DNA from: Synanceia verrucosa
Taxonomy: Eukaryota; Chordata; Actinopteri; Perciformes; Synanceiidae
NCBI GenBank assembly: GCA_029721515.1
Contig: CM056550.1
Span: forward strand, 18,351,119 to 18,415,118
Direction: 5' to 3'
Length of the DNA stretch: 64,000 nt
In this document: in pieces, positions 49,071 to 61,352 of the stretch
Position numbering within the stretch: the stretch's first letter is position 1
How the letters are laid out: each line of letters starts with the position of its first letter
Translations under genes and position numbers: made by a program
Notes under the pieces: generated by a model
Databases searched by the model: none
What the model saw: the letters and a program-made list of their open reading frames with translations, nothing else
What the model was told of the DNA's origin: nothing

Positions 49071-49683
49071 ATCTTTGACTCCACCACCTTTCTTTTTCGC
49101 CCTGCTACTTTCTCTCCCTTCATCATCCTCTCTAGTGCTAACTTCACTCGCTCTTTCATGCCGTTTGCTCTTTGACGGTCTTGTGAACTTTTTTTTGCTC
49201 GTTAGCTCTAAACTCGGTCTCCCACTTGGCCGTCTCTGTGTAGACCATGGAACAAAGCCGGCGCATGCAAAAGCTGACAGTCAGAGGAAGCTCACAGGCC
49301 TTGCGTTATATGCCACCGCCGAGCGCTTTCATGCACAGAAAATGGAGAATCTGCAGATGAAGGCAGAGAGTAATAAGATCCACATGAAGATGAGTGTGTA
49401 TGGGATATATTCATCGACCTGCTGCTAACACTCTGGCTCTCTGTGAATCCATGTTTTTTGCTGTGAGAAAATACATTTTATCTATATATTCATGTTTTTG
49501 TTTGTGTGTCTTGATGGACTGAGGAGATAACTTTTTTCTACATGCTGTTATTTTTTCTGCAAAACTATTTATGTCGTTTGACTTCTCAAATATCAAATGC
49601 AATCAAGACACAAACAGCTGTAAAGAGACGGAAAATTGAACAAGAGAACAAGAGAGAAAGAGAACAGTGTGTGGGTGCTTTGT
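49071..49683. other. Intron 1 segment, no supported feature
   Basis: Downstream of the LINE relic. No exon seen. Confidence 0.4.
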
Positions 49684-49975
49684 AGGGCTGGGTATCGTTC
49701 AGTACTTTAATTTCAATACCGTTTCCAGAACGATACTTTTTTCGATACATCATTAAATTATTTTTGTGTAATTTAGGCTTTATTACTAATATTATCAATA
49801 AGTTGGTTATTTTTTTTTTCCAATTTGGTCTTTATCATGGTGAACATAGTAGACCATGGTCTGATGATGATCAACAGTTATAGGCTGCTATCAGTTCCTC
49901 TTTAGGACCCTGGGTAGTGAGAGTTTGTCTTATGGTGCGTTCACTGGAAGTCAGAACTTGGAGCTCAGATTAGTT
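49684..49975 (-). repeat. MITE-B copy 2 (truncated)
   Basis: Starts agggctgggtatcg, then ttccagaacgatactttttt, gaccatggtctgatgatgat, gaccctgggtagtgagagtt and ttatggtgcgttcactg. Read in reverse these match 4620-4984 of the full MITE-B. The far half is missing. Confidence 0.7.
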
Positions 49976-50803
49976 AGAAGTGGGTAGCGAATGCAGTCTA
50001 GAAGAAAGCCGACCACATGTGACATCATGTGGTGTGTCACATGGTTTCTCAGTGTTTAATGTGGCGGCGGGCGTGGACGATCTCTGCCACTTAAACCTAA
50101 ATGTTGCTTATTGTTTCGTGAAGATGCATTCTAGATGGTATCTGATGTGCATGTGACTGCAGAATGTGCAGCATCAGGCGGCAGCCTCTCGTATGTCATG
50201 AAGGCTCGAACTGAAGGACTCTGGGTTATGTTAATGACATGGCTGCACAAAGGAAGTGTCTGCTTTAATTATGGAAGAGTGTTGGGCTCATGGCTCCCAC
50301 TCCCCTTTCTGCTTTCTTTGATATTCTTTCCTTCCTCTTCTGTGCAGTTCCTCCCTTTGATTTGGTGAGGAGAGGTGGACTAATCCTCTGAATCAGATGT
50401 GTCACCTACCCTGAGCAGGAATGAATAGGCCTTAGATTACCACCGGACACTAATCGCATTTAGGCTCCGTGATGATAGCTTCTGTTGTGGGCCAGCCTGC
50501 TGATTTAATGCATGTCCTGCGCTCTGGTGTGGCCCAGCTGTTGAGCACCTGTTAAGCTTCTTCCTGGATCCTGTGGGGGAGGAGCTCATGAACATTTGGT
50601 CGAAAAGATGGAGTCCATTTTTTTTTTTTTTTTTTTATGAAGCACGTGTAGAATGAGCCGGTGTTGCTCACTGAACATGGTGATCAGTAAACAAAAATAA
50701 CAGATCAGAAACATCTAAAGCACTTCTGTTGGGTTTGACATTGTGATTACCTCGACCCTTCTTACTGACTGCAGTGTCTCCTGTTGTGTTTACAACTATT
50801 TAT
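49976..50803. other. Intron 1 segment, no supported feature
   Basis: A poly-T run of about 20 lies at 50618-50637. No exon. Confidence 0.4.
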
Positions 50804-50980
50804 GAGGGGTAGGAAAAAAATATTGATGGCAATGTATCACAATACTTTTTCTTCTGATATAATATTGATTTTTAATTTATGAATATCAAATTTTTTCCCT
50901 CCAAAAAAGTCATGTTTTGATCCAATTCTGCACATTGAAATAAAAAATTAAATAAGAACATAATCCACATGGTAACAGCC

Positions 50981-51022
<42 letters not shown>

Positions 51023-51132
51023 TATATGCACATACTGTATATACAACTTGTATTTTAAGCTAGATTTTAAATTTCTCAGTGACCTATGTAGAATATCACA
51101 ATATATGGCAGTAATGTATCGTATCATGGCTC
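50804..51132 (-). mobile_element. MITE-A copy 14, long form with (TA)n
   Basis: Left tip gaggggtaggaaaaaaatat, then tcacaatactttttcttctg, a tggtaacagccctaatatat block, a (TA)n/(CA)n run at 50984-51022, and atacaacttgtattttaagc. gattttaaatttctcagtga and cctatgtagaatatcacaat follow. The right tip is lost. It has the same internal block as the copies at 1421 and 19165. Confidence 0.75.
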
Positions 51133-52201
51133 AACTGGATCTCTGGAAAAGTTTCAGTAATAATTCTCCAGCAGCACTTCCTGCTCTCTCAAAAACACCA
51201 TTATTTATCTTTTAATACCAATCCTCATCCAGTTTTTCCCTGTCGTATCCAAAATGGTATCATATAAATCACAGTATCTAAACAACATCAGTGTTTACAT
51301 GCTTGTTTGAATGCCACTGACATGATAAGAATAAACAGCAGGATTTTTCATTATTTTTATTATTTATTTTTTGTTGTCAAGAATTAAAAGTCCATAACTC
51401 TTTGAGAGGCTGTGCTGTCATTTATTATGCTGTTATGTTATCATTACAGCAGTGGCAGATGTTAAAAGGATAATAATGTTTATCGCCATTATATCAGGGA
51501 CCATAAAAGGACTTAATGTGGATCTTATTTTCATAGCTTTGGTTATCATTTCTATTTGTTGTATTTTATTATGTTTTTTCATGTCTTTTTAGAGATTTTC
51601 ACAGGAATTATTACTGTAACTTAGATAAAGTTGAGTTAGCATCATAGCGGGTTTGGTGTTCCTCTGCAGCAGTTCACTGGGAGAAGTGCTTACAGTTCAC
51701 AGAAAAAAATAATAATAAACATACAAGTTATTTAAGACGTTCAAGATGAGTCTAATTTGAAACACAGCAGAGCTGAGTGGTGGGGAAGACCAAGAGGAAC
51801 AACAGCAACAAAGGCTCTTCTGTTCATCTCTCACACAAACCAGCACAGTGCTGCTAATATTACAAGCATGTCTGAAAAGGCAAATGAAAATCACCCATGA
51901 TGAGGATAAACAGAGTCTGCAGGCATGTGTAACACGTTTCATATGTGAGGACGATCCAGAGCATGATTGGTTAACACCATTAGATCTGAGTCAAGGCGTA
52001 ACATGTTATATATTTGACTGTTTATATGTACATATGGAGTGGATCCTCTTCATGGAGACGTCCTACATGTTTCTGGATGGACACAGTCACTCAGTTCCAA
52101 ACTAGCGGTGGCTAAATCCTGCACACTAAATCCATTTTTTCAGAATGCAGATTATTTGTGTATCACATACAGAACTAAACCACCCATATCATGTATTCTA
52201 A
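51133..52201. other. Intron 1 segment, no supported feature
   Basis: No exon or recognised repeat. Confidence 0.4.
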
Positions 52202-52575
52202 CTCATTGAGTGCAATCGATTTAATTATACGCCAAAGTGGTTTTTCGGCAGCAGGCACAAGAGGGCGCTCTCCCAATGTTGGGGCTTCTGGGAGATGTAG
52301 TCAGAGCATAAAGAGATGGTATACACCACAGAGATCAAAACAGGAAGTGGAGACAAGAGCAAAACAAACAGAATCTGGACAAAAAGTGTCCTCTACCTCT
52401 GATAAAACAAGAATGGAACAAGGTAAAAACAAACATTTTTTTCATGATGAAATAGAGAGTCTCTTCTTTCATTTGAGCTATTCAGTGTTTTCAGAGTCAT
52501 AGTAGAAAATATTCTGTGGGTCTAGAAATATGATTCAAAATGGACAAAAATGCTGGAACAAGACACTTTCTTTGT
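52202..52575 (+). mobile_element. piggyBac-like MITE copy 4 (right end eroded)
   Basis: Left flank ctaa (decayed TTAA, 52198-52201) and start ctcattgagtgcaatcga. All internal blocks are present: gcttctgggagatgtagtca, tacaccacagagatcaaaac, acaaacagaatctggacaaa and tgatgaaatagagagtctct. The right end stops at gacactttcttt without a recognisable tip. Confidence 0.75.
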
Positions 52576-53694
52576 TCAGTAACAAACTTGCACCAGTGTC
52601 TCTTAAGTCTTATTTAGCTCCATAGCTTCCTTCATCTTTTATCACCCTCTCTATCCCTTTCTTCTCTCTACACATTTCATGCAAACACAGCATTGAGGTC
52701 GCAGGAGCAGAGCCATTCACAGCTCGACCAACAGTAAATTTTCACTTTGACAAGCCCTGTTGCATTGTCTTTCGGCTGCTGTCTCCTTGAGCCGTCCAGC
52801 TGTGCCGCCGCTCATCAACGAGGCCTTGTGTCCCTCCGTCTTCCCGTCTTTCTCCTGCTGATGTCTTCGGTCATCTTCTTCCTGAGCGCCGTGCTTTTTA
52901 CGGCCGTCTGTCTCGTAGTGAATCCAGTCTTTTAACAAAACGGCCCTTGCGGTGACGTCGTCCTCTCGTCCTCAACCTGAATAGATTCAAACACAGATGG
53001 CCTGAAGGACGTTTACTGTAGTCTGTGAGGGTTCGGCCTCATCCATGTATGTGTGAATAAATGGTTTCATCCACGGTGCACATGGCTTGAGAATTGATTC
53101 CTGATGTTAAAGGCTGGATCTCAGGCTTTATGGGCAGAGCGAAGGAATGCGCTCGAACCCACAACAGTTTTTGAACTACATGAAACAGCTAAAATAGCAT
53201 GAAAGAGCAGTTTTTTTTTCCCTAACTTACATCAATTCCAGCTGGGCAGTACAGGTTCCTCCAGAGGGATTGTTTATGTGTTTGTACTGCTGTCATGCAA
53301 AATCCTTCATGCTGCATGGATGATGATTTATTTGACCTGACACTGAAAATAAAACTTTTGGGTGCTGTCATGCATGTTAAGCAGGCTGTTACATGCCTGC
53401 TTCAGACATCTTAAAGATTAAATTGTAATATTATCTGTTACAGGAATCAATTCAAACCTCACTTCCTGTTTTGTCCCACTTTGGGAAGTTCCAGATGCAA
53501 GCAAAATATGTAAAAATGAATTAAAAATGAATTGATTGTGTAAGTTTTGATTCAGTAGTTTTGTCAATTTTGATTTTTAATAACTAGATTACGTGCAGTC
53601 AATACTAAGCTCATTGTTTATGTTCTCATCCTGCTGTGTGCATGTAAAATACGATAAATAATACTTTTTTAAGCCCAGTTTTTATGCACATAAT
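52576..53694. other. Intron 1 segment, no supported feature
   Basis: No exon or recognised repeat. Confidence 0.4.
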
Positions 53695-54190
53695 CAGGGT
53701 TCTCAATGTTTCTTAAAAAGTCTTAACATTAAAATCTGGGTAATTAAGGTCTTAAATTCTCTTAAATTTACCAAGAATTTGCTGTAGGTATTAAATCTTC
53801 AGATGATGTGTTTAATGCCAATCGGAAAACACAGCATTCAGAGATTAACTGCAGTTTTGCACATTATTTTGTTCACAAAGTTCACCTCTTTGGTCTTGAA
53901 AGTTGTGAAATTAAAGTTAAGTGTTATGCCTTCAATTTATATCGTTGTTGCAACGTGAGCAAAAAAAAATATTATTGGCGATTAACTGGTTATTGATTTT
54001 TTTTTTCCTCCTAAATATTGATGTCAGCATCAGCCTCCAAAACTCCATATTGGTCAGGCCCTACAAGAAATTGACTATTTTCTAACAAAGACATTGTCAT
54101 GACATTGTTGGGTCTTAAATTCTATTTGTTGAGGTCTTAAAATGTCTTAAAACATATTAAATTTGACTTTAAAATGTTGTAAGAACCCTG
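53695..54190 (+). mobile_element. MITE-D copy 2, CAGGGTTCT...AGAACCCTG
   Basis: Tips cagggttct and agaaccctg are perfect inverted repeats of 9 bp. Blocks shared with the copy at 16932: tcttaaatttaccaagaatt, gctgtaggtattaaatct, ttgttcacaaagttcacctc, aaactccatattggtcaggc and gttgaggtcttaaaa. Flanks show no clear duplication. No transposase. Confidence 0.75.
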
Positions 54191-57100
54191 TTAATACTAT
54201 AACAGGCTTCCTACAGTTAGATTTTAGTTGCAGTGAATTAATCTGCCGTCTTAAAAATTAATATTTCCTGGTTTCTTTCCTCCTCTATGAAAATTAACTG
54301 ACACATTTTTCTTTGACACATTTGGGGACATTATCTTGGGTTTTTGGAAACACTGATCAGACATTTTATAGACCAAATAACTAATTCATTAATAGAGAAA
54401 TGAGTTCCATCATGAGACTTCATGTATCTTCAGCATCTTGCCAATAACAGCTCTGGTTTCATTTGGTTGAACAAGTCTTTTTTTTCTGTCTTTTCATGGC
54501 ACCAGTGTGACTCACGCCTTCACTAAAGATTCGTATTTATGTCATTTATCCAAACAGACCTCTTGTACGACACCACTGTCACGTTTGTGGTCCCTCTGCT
54601 GGCGCTGATACTTATTAATTGCTGCTGTTTGATAGTTTTCTCTCTTTTGGCATCGGCTCATGCAGCCGTTGGTCTTCGTCCAAAGAAGTTCGGATGTTCA
54701 ATCTAATTTACTGCTTTTTTGGACGAGGCGAGGTGGGGGCAGGGTGATGAGCAGGACTGGGACATGAAGTGCCACCATGGAGTCCTGTTTTCATGGGAGC
54801 TCTGAGAAGCCACTGACTGGGGATCTGCTTCATGCCAAACCACAGCACATTTTGAGGTTTGGAGCTCTTTCCCACAGACGAGCCACAAGAATATCCGTGA
54901 TGCAATGTGCTGATGCAAAGCAGACGAGCGGAATCTTGGCTGACATTTTTTGCTGAAATTACATGCGTTCCCTCCACCCAGCGTCGATTATCAGTTGATT
55001 CAAACCATGGCTGTGTACATTTACAGTGACCTCTGCTGCACGGCGCTGCATTGTGAAGACACCTCAAAGTATCTCTGGAGGCTGACATTGCCCGCCGATC
55101 TCACTGTTGATGATTACATCTCGTGTGAAATTGCAGGTATAATTGGTGCCTTTGTGTGTGGAGATAACGCTTCGCACCCCCAGAGCTGGAGCTCTTTGTG
55201 ACTTGCCATGTTTAGCCTGGCTCGGCTCGGTCTGCGTCGTCAGAGGATCTCCCCCCGCGGGCAGAACAGCGAGGCGGGATCTTTTCCATCCGCCATCATT
55301 CATAGTCCTGACAGGCCGGCGAATTCCCCTCACCCCTCCCAGCCTGCAGTTCAAAGCCTCCCATTTGCCACTAGAGGGGGGGTGTAGTGGAGGACTTGGG
55401 GCCCACTGACAGAATTTACCCTCAAGATGTTTTCAGTTGAATGTCCTCTGAAGTGGGAAGACTGTTTTCTGCTTCTGTTTTAGACTTCCTCGAGTCCTCT
55501 GTGACTTTTTTTTTATATATCTGGTGAGATCATATCGATGTCGTTTTTTTTAGACACTTAGAGAAAGCACATGACCTAGAGTACGACCTTTTCTTGCACC
55601 GTGCATCAAAGTCACTGCGTTTGAAATGTGGATGTTTTAAGTTATCGCCAAATATTCTGCCTCTGACATACTTCTCACAACTCATAGCTTACTTGAGCTT
55701 TCTGTCAGATTGTTAAAACTTAATGAAGTGTATTTACAAGGCAGCTTTTACTGCCCCCCCTTTAAAAATGTAAAGATGTGCTGGTGATGTCGGGCCTTGG
55801 GAGGGCACACTTGATCCGATGGGAACCCAGCAGTCACATTGAGCACCAGACTCATCAACGTCTTCCCCTTTTTTCTCCCTGGAACACGTCCAGGCTTGTT
55901 TAGCGCTGTCAGATAAATGACATATTCCTGTTGGGAGGCGTCTTTGTGACGATGTGCCTTTAGCTGAAATGACAGCACAGAACACCTCCTGCAGCTTTGA
56001 TCAACCTCAAAGCACAACTGGATCTCCTCATGATGCTGTTTGGCTTCTGTAACTGCCTTTTTTGGGTCTTTATGGGTTGACCTACTGTTAAATACAACAA
56101 TACAGCCTTGGTGTATTTTTCACATACACACCGTAGATCTTCTATTGTCTAATAATGTCTTACCTGTGGCTACTATCAGATTCAGCCTTGCATTTTGCTA
56201 CGCCAACATTGACACAGTTTCTAGACCGTGCAGCCTCACTGTTTACCCGTAGCACCTGCGACCGCTTTGTTAACAGGAAGGAAGGGGAAGTCGTTCGTTT
56301 ACAACTGTTGTCGATGCATCAGCAGCGCTTCAGATGTCGACATCAGGAAGGAGTGACACATCTTTAAATGACAGCGTGTTCGTTACGAAGATATTTTTAA
56401 CTGTTCCTCATGAAAGCTGTGCTGCAGACACGCCTCGTGTGCTGCACTATGTTTGTGGCGTTGCACCAGGATGGGCTCGGATGTTCTTGATGAGATAGCG
56501 ATCAGTCGATGCAAATATAGAGCAGACATCTGATCACATGGCATGCTAATGCTGCTGAGATCAAACCTGATACAGGACAGCTATCAGCAGCAAAGTCTCA
56601 CCCTGACCGTATAGAAAAGCTCATGCATCATGGACGCAGGATAAACATCAAGGTGTTTGATGAATAAAATATGTGAGAGTTGTAGGGGAGGAGAAAATAT
56701 ACTGACACAGCATTGGGGCGTGTGTCAATATTGTATTTCTACACGGCCGTCAAGTATTAATCTTTATTTACTCTCTTATATAAACCTTTTAACCCAGCTG
56801 TTCCTGTGTGACTCAGTCTTAAAGTGAAGATACTTATAGTATACAGTAGTAAGATACTGGTGAAAACTGCATCTTATTATTTAAAACAGATGTAGACATT
56901 TTTGACACAAATTGTACAAATTAAAGAGGCACTCAAGCAGTTTTGTGAAGTTCGGGGATGTGAGATGGATGGATCAGTATTAAAACACTGGGTCCTATGC
57001 CTGTTAAACGCCCTCAAACCTCATTTATAACACCCGTTTTTCTACTGTGTGATGTCAGAAAGCTGCTTCTTTGTGATGTTGCGGCAAATTTGCCCCAAAT

Positions 57101-58003
57101 TCACAAGCAGGAAGTCCGACTTTGATGGTATTTATCTGAAGATACGCTAAAATGAAGCGTTTCAGACAGACTTTATGAGGAAAATGGTGTTTTTTGGACA
57201 CCATGCCGGAGAACCTCAGGGCCGCAGAGACTCACCTTTTAATCAGGCTTTTGACTGATCTCTTTATTTTTATATTATATTATATTTTTATATATAATTT
57301 TCAGGTTTTAATTCAGCTCCAGTGCTTCCCAAAATGCTATACAAATAAAGTTTGATATTCACAATAGAAACCCAAAATTCAATACAAACCTAAAGATGAA
57401 CATTTCTCCTGTAAAACCTCTAGTCTGTCTCTTTATTTCCTCCCTTCATAGCCACAGAATTATTCTGTTTGCAGGCTGAATAATATGAATGTTCCTGTCT
57501 CATGAAGTGACTCGTCACTAATCAACATGACTCACCTCCTCAGGCGGAATAGTTGTTAGATTTTTGCAGGCGAGCCACTCCCCGGCAGCTCAATGTAAAT
57601 ACCAACTGTAGGATTCATAATGGTGTTGACAACCTGACGCTGGTTAGCCACCTGTCAGATTCCTCCCTTGAGAATTCATTCAGTCGTTCTCACGTTGTAT
57701 TATTAGTGAGCTCCAGCAGGAGGGCGGAATATGGCCGCCTCTCCATGCAGCCTTCTTATTGTTTGCCCATTTCCTCATAGCAATGAGCCTTTTTTTCTGT
57801 CTGGCCCACGCCGCTCTGCAGGAGAAGAGCCCTCCAGGTAATTAGAGATTTGCTAGTGGAATTTCACTGCGACAAAGGGATCTATTCATGCCGGCAGGAT
57901 GGCGAAAAGGCCACAGTGGCACCGCTAGCGAGATGAGGAGGAGGCTTCACTTTGAAGCTTGTCTTCTCCCAGAGACAGAAGCTCTACACTCGACTCTGTT
58001 TTG
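54191..58003. other. Intron 1 segment, no supported gene
   Basis: Overlapping frames at 54708-55409 and 55734-56367 are unfamiliar and lack convincing splice sites. The run gctatacaaataaagtttga at 57331 resembles a LINE 3' tail. A poly-C/G cluster lies near 55750. No exon called. Confidence 0.35.
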
Positions 58004-58012
58004 CCTTCGATC

Positions 58013-58552
58013 TAGCCTGGACGTAGCCCTCCGAAATCTTCCGCTCAATTATCATTTCCCTACAGATTACGTCTGGGTTTGAGCCCCTTGGACTCAATTT
58101 CTCCGGTTCCAACCAGGCCAATCAGTGAATGATGGGGGACGGGGGGAGGCGGGTGTTAAAAATGACACTGAATGCACAGCATTTGTGTTGTAGTCTAGCT
58201 GGTTGTAGTTTAGCAACAATGGCAAAGATGGAAGTGAAGGAAGCCATTCAATCCTTTTGGCCAGGCTCCCAAATATTTAGCAATTTAAGTAGGAGCAAGA
58301 GGAATGTTTAACCAGTTTTATTGCTGGCAAAGATGTCGTGGCTTTACTCAGGAAAAGGAAAAGTCTTATTTTTCAGTTAGCTCCGTTAGTGGCGAAGGAG
58401 TTGGCTAGCCTGAATGCTAGTGGCGCATTACATACGTCACAACCAAATGTTAGCGATCAACAGAGTTCACACCTCCCGTCTGAAATGAGTTCTCAGTGGA
58501 GGAATGCCAGACCCTCTGAACGATAGTACGAGGGTCTGGTAAGACCAGGCTA
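58013..58552 (+). mobile_element. MITE-F, 540 bp with perfect 9-bp target duplication
   Basis: Tips TAGCCTGG and CCAGGCTA are perfect inverted repeats, flanked by identical ccttcgatc (58004-58012 and 58553-58561). A 9-bp duplication is typical of Mutator-like elements and a few other superfamilies, and differs from the 8-bp footprints elsewhere in the window. The right end (ggaatgccagaccctctgaa ... gagggtctggtaagacc) resembles a repeat end I have seen in other teleosts. No credible transposase frame; it contains (M)AKMEVKEAIQSFWPGSQIF but only briefly open. Confidence 0.75.
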
Positions 58553-58561
58553 CCTTCGATC

Positions 58562-59911
58562 TGTCGCTCTGCGTTGTTGCTAGGTCTGAGTTGTCACAGA
58601 CTGGCTAAATACTTGACCTCCCATCTTAACATGTTGTCTTCAGCGAGCTGATGTGGTGTCTCTGACCCATGTTCTTTCAGTGCACTTTTTGTTTCAATCC
58701 ATATGTTAATTCACCGTCTGCAGACCCAGCGATCCCCTGAGTCAGCCGACCTTTGACCTCATCTATTAGCTAAAGTAGTCAGAAGCTCTCGCACTTCCAT
58801 CCGTCTTCCCATCCTCTCCTCCCCACAGCAGCTCTCCAGGAAAAAATATTCTTTATGTTCAGATGGAGGGGAATTCCCCTCATGTGAAGGAATGTGAGCT
58901 GAACCCCCCCATCCTCCACCACCACCAGTCACATTTTCCACACATACCATCAAGACTACACTGGGAGTGGGAGCGCTACCCCACAGTAAACCTATAGCGA
59001 TATTTAATACGTCACATAAATATCCAAATATGAAGCTGCATCAGATCATGGCTCCTCTTAATTTCACATCCACGTATAGAAAGTCGGACACATGCGTTCC
59101 TTGCGGCACTTCCCCTCCGATGAAGCTGTAAAGACATTAACGGCTTCCTCTTTTCCTTCCCGTCTCACAACGCTTTGCAGTTTAAGCGGATTTCTTTCCT
59201 TCCTCTTTCTCACTCTCAGAGATTTTCTGACAGTTCCTCTCCTTCTGCATCTTTTGTCCTCCCGTCGTCATCTTGTTTTCCTCGCTCTCCTTTCTTTCTT
59301 GTTGCAAATTTTGGCGACTAATTGATTAGTTGAGGGAGCTGTGAAACTGAGTCAAACAAAACCACCTCTTTGAATCTTGTGTTTACCGGAGAGATCAGCT
59401 CAGAAATTTCATTCACTGAAAAACAAGTAAATAAACGACAAAGAGGGAGCAGGTTTAGCAGCTTGTATGTTAGGTGGTTTGTGAGCATGACAGTTCATAT
59501 GGATTTATTATTGAGACACAAACCAGCAAGGACACAACAGCAGGATAAATTGTCTGCAAATGTTGTATATAATATAATATATAATGTTGAAGTTATCGTC
59601 TTTGCAAGGAAACCTCAGCAGATCACAGCTGTGAGGTACAGCTCATCAATCTTCTCATTTTATGATCAATAAGAACTGACAGAGAGGAACTTTTGGCTTA
59701 AAGGCACACATAAATAAGAATCAAAAATAAAGATAGAAAAGATATAAATATGAAAATATAAGTTGTTCAAATATTTTGTATTGATAATATTATCATTATT
59801 ATATAAAGGTAAACTCATCTGTCTTGTTGTGAATGAATTGGGTTAAATAGCAGCATTTCTGTTTTAGATTGTCATATGCTTTCTGAGATGCAAAGATCTA
59901 AACCACCTATA
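58562..59911. other. Intron 1 segment, no supported feature
   Basis: No exon or recognised repeat. Confidence 0.4.
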
Positions 59912-60775
59912 GCTAGCATTAGCTAATGCTAGTGTAAAAAACAGAGATGGAAGTAGTAAGAGTGATTGTATTTTTAGACGGATGGGAACTGTTGTTCATC
60001 AAGAAATATATCTCACATGTTTTTATATTTGTGGTTAGGAAGAGATTAAACAAACTAGTTTTAAAAATTAGCTAATGCTAGCACTGGTTAATGCTAGCAT
60101 TAGCTAATGCTAGTGTAAAAAAAAAAGAGATGGAAGTAGTAAGAGTGATTGTATTTTTAGACAGATGGGAACTGTTGTTCATCAAGAAATATATCTCACA
60201 TGTTTTTATATTTGTGGTTAGGAAGAGATTAAACAAACTAGTTTTAAAAATTAGCTAATGCTAGCACTGGTTAATGCTAGCATTAGCTAATGCTAGTGTA
60301 AAAAAAAAAAGAGATGGAAGTAGTAAGAGTGATTGTATTTTTAGACAGATGGGAACTGTTGTTCATCAAGAAATATATCTCACATGTTTTTATATTTGTG
60401 GTTAGGAAGAGGTTAAACAAAGATTTAAAAATTAGCTAATGCTAGCATTAACCAGTGTTAGCATTAGCTAATGGTAGTGTAAAAAAGGAATAAAGGCATT
60501 AAAAGTGAATGTAGTTTTGGATAAATAGAAATACGTCCGGACATGTAAACCACTCATTATTGTTTTTATATTTGTGGTTAGGAAGAGGTTAAACAAACTA
60601 GTTTTAAAAATTAACTAATGCTAGCATTAACCAGTGCTAGCATAAGCTAATGGTAGTGTAAAAAAGGAATAAAGGCATTAAAAGTGAATGTAGTTTTGGA
60701 TAAATGGAAATACGTCCGGACATGTAAACCACTAATTATTGTTTTTCATTTGTGGTTAGGAAGAGGTTAACCTAA
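59912..60775 (+). repeat. Five-unit tandem array, about 181-bp period, with palindromes
   Basis: Units start at 59912, 60093, 60276, 60457 and 60636 (spacing 181, 183, 181, 179). Each has gctagcattagctaatgct-like ends, tgtttttatatttgtggtta and ggaagag(a/g)ttaaacaaa. Units 1-3 share a middle containing gatggaagtagtaagagtga. Units 4-5 share a different middle (ggaataaaggcattaaaagt, aaatacgtccggacatg). The perfect palindrome ctagcattagctaatgctag occurs at 59913, 60094 and 60277. No coding potential. Confidence 0.9.
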
Positions 60776-61352
60776 ACAAACACGACACAATAAGAGGTTT
60801 TCAGTTGTCAGTAGATGTGTTGTTCACTTTGTTTCCTCTGCCTACAGCTCTGTGCTTATTATAATCTTACTCATATGTTCAGAATGTGTATACGCATTTT
60901 CCCCTAAACGTTAATTATATGGAAATCTGCCAATTCACAGCTCATGTTAGCGCAGCTAGCTTAGCGCTGGAGTGCTGCACTAGCGTCTTATCCGGCCCTG
61001 CAGGTAGCGAGCATGCTAACGTCTGTCAGCACTTCAAACCAGTCATGCTAGCTGTTGGAGGGAGCGTTTGCTGGCGTTACAGCGTGACCATGACGCAGAC
61101 CCATAGATAAATGTTTGGCTTTCATGTCTGTCTGCGAGCTAAGAGGGATAAAAGAGGAAATAGATGAAGGGAGAGACGTCAACAGAGGAAGGACGGACAG
61201 AAAGAGAAGAAAAGTGAGAGGATGGAGGAGGGTGGGTGTCCTCGCTGGCCTTTGTACTGTACGGCCTTGTTTGTTTTCTATATGCTGCATCCCTCCCTTC
61301 CTCCACCCTCTTGTCTCAGCTGCTCTAACAATCCTCTTTCTATGTCTTCCAG
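60776..61352. other. Intron 1 end, before the start-codon exon
   Basis: Ends with a polypyrimidine tract and cttccag acceptor (ctttctatgtcttccag, 61336-61352). Purine-rich sequence at 61140-61230 precedes it. No other feature. Confidence 0.5.

Noticed and set aside
48532..49428. 298-codon open frame as a host protein
   Set aside because: Its first part is reverse-transcriptase relic; after that it switches frame relative to the LINE and encodes low-complexity peptide.
59905..60775. Tandem array considered as a CRISPR-like structure
   Set aside because: Repeats are directly adjacent 181-bp units with no short-repeat/unique-spacer organisation, in eukaryotic DNA.
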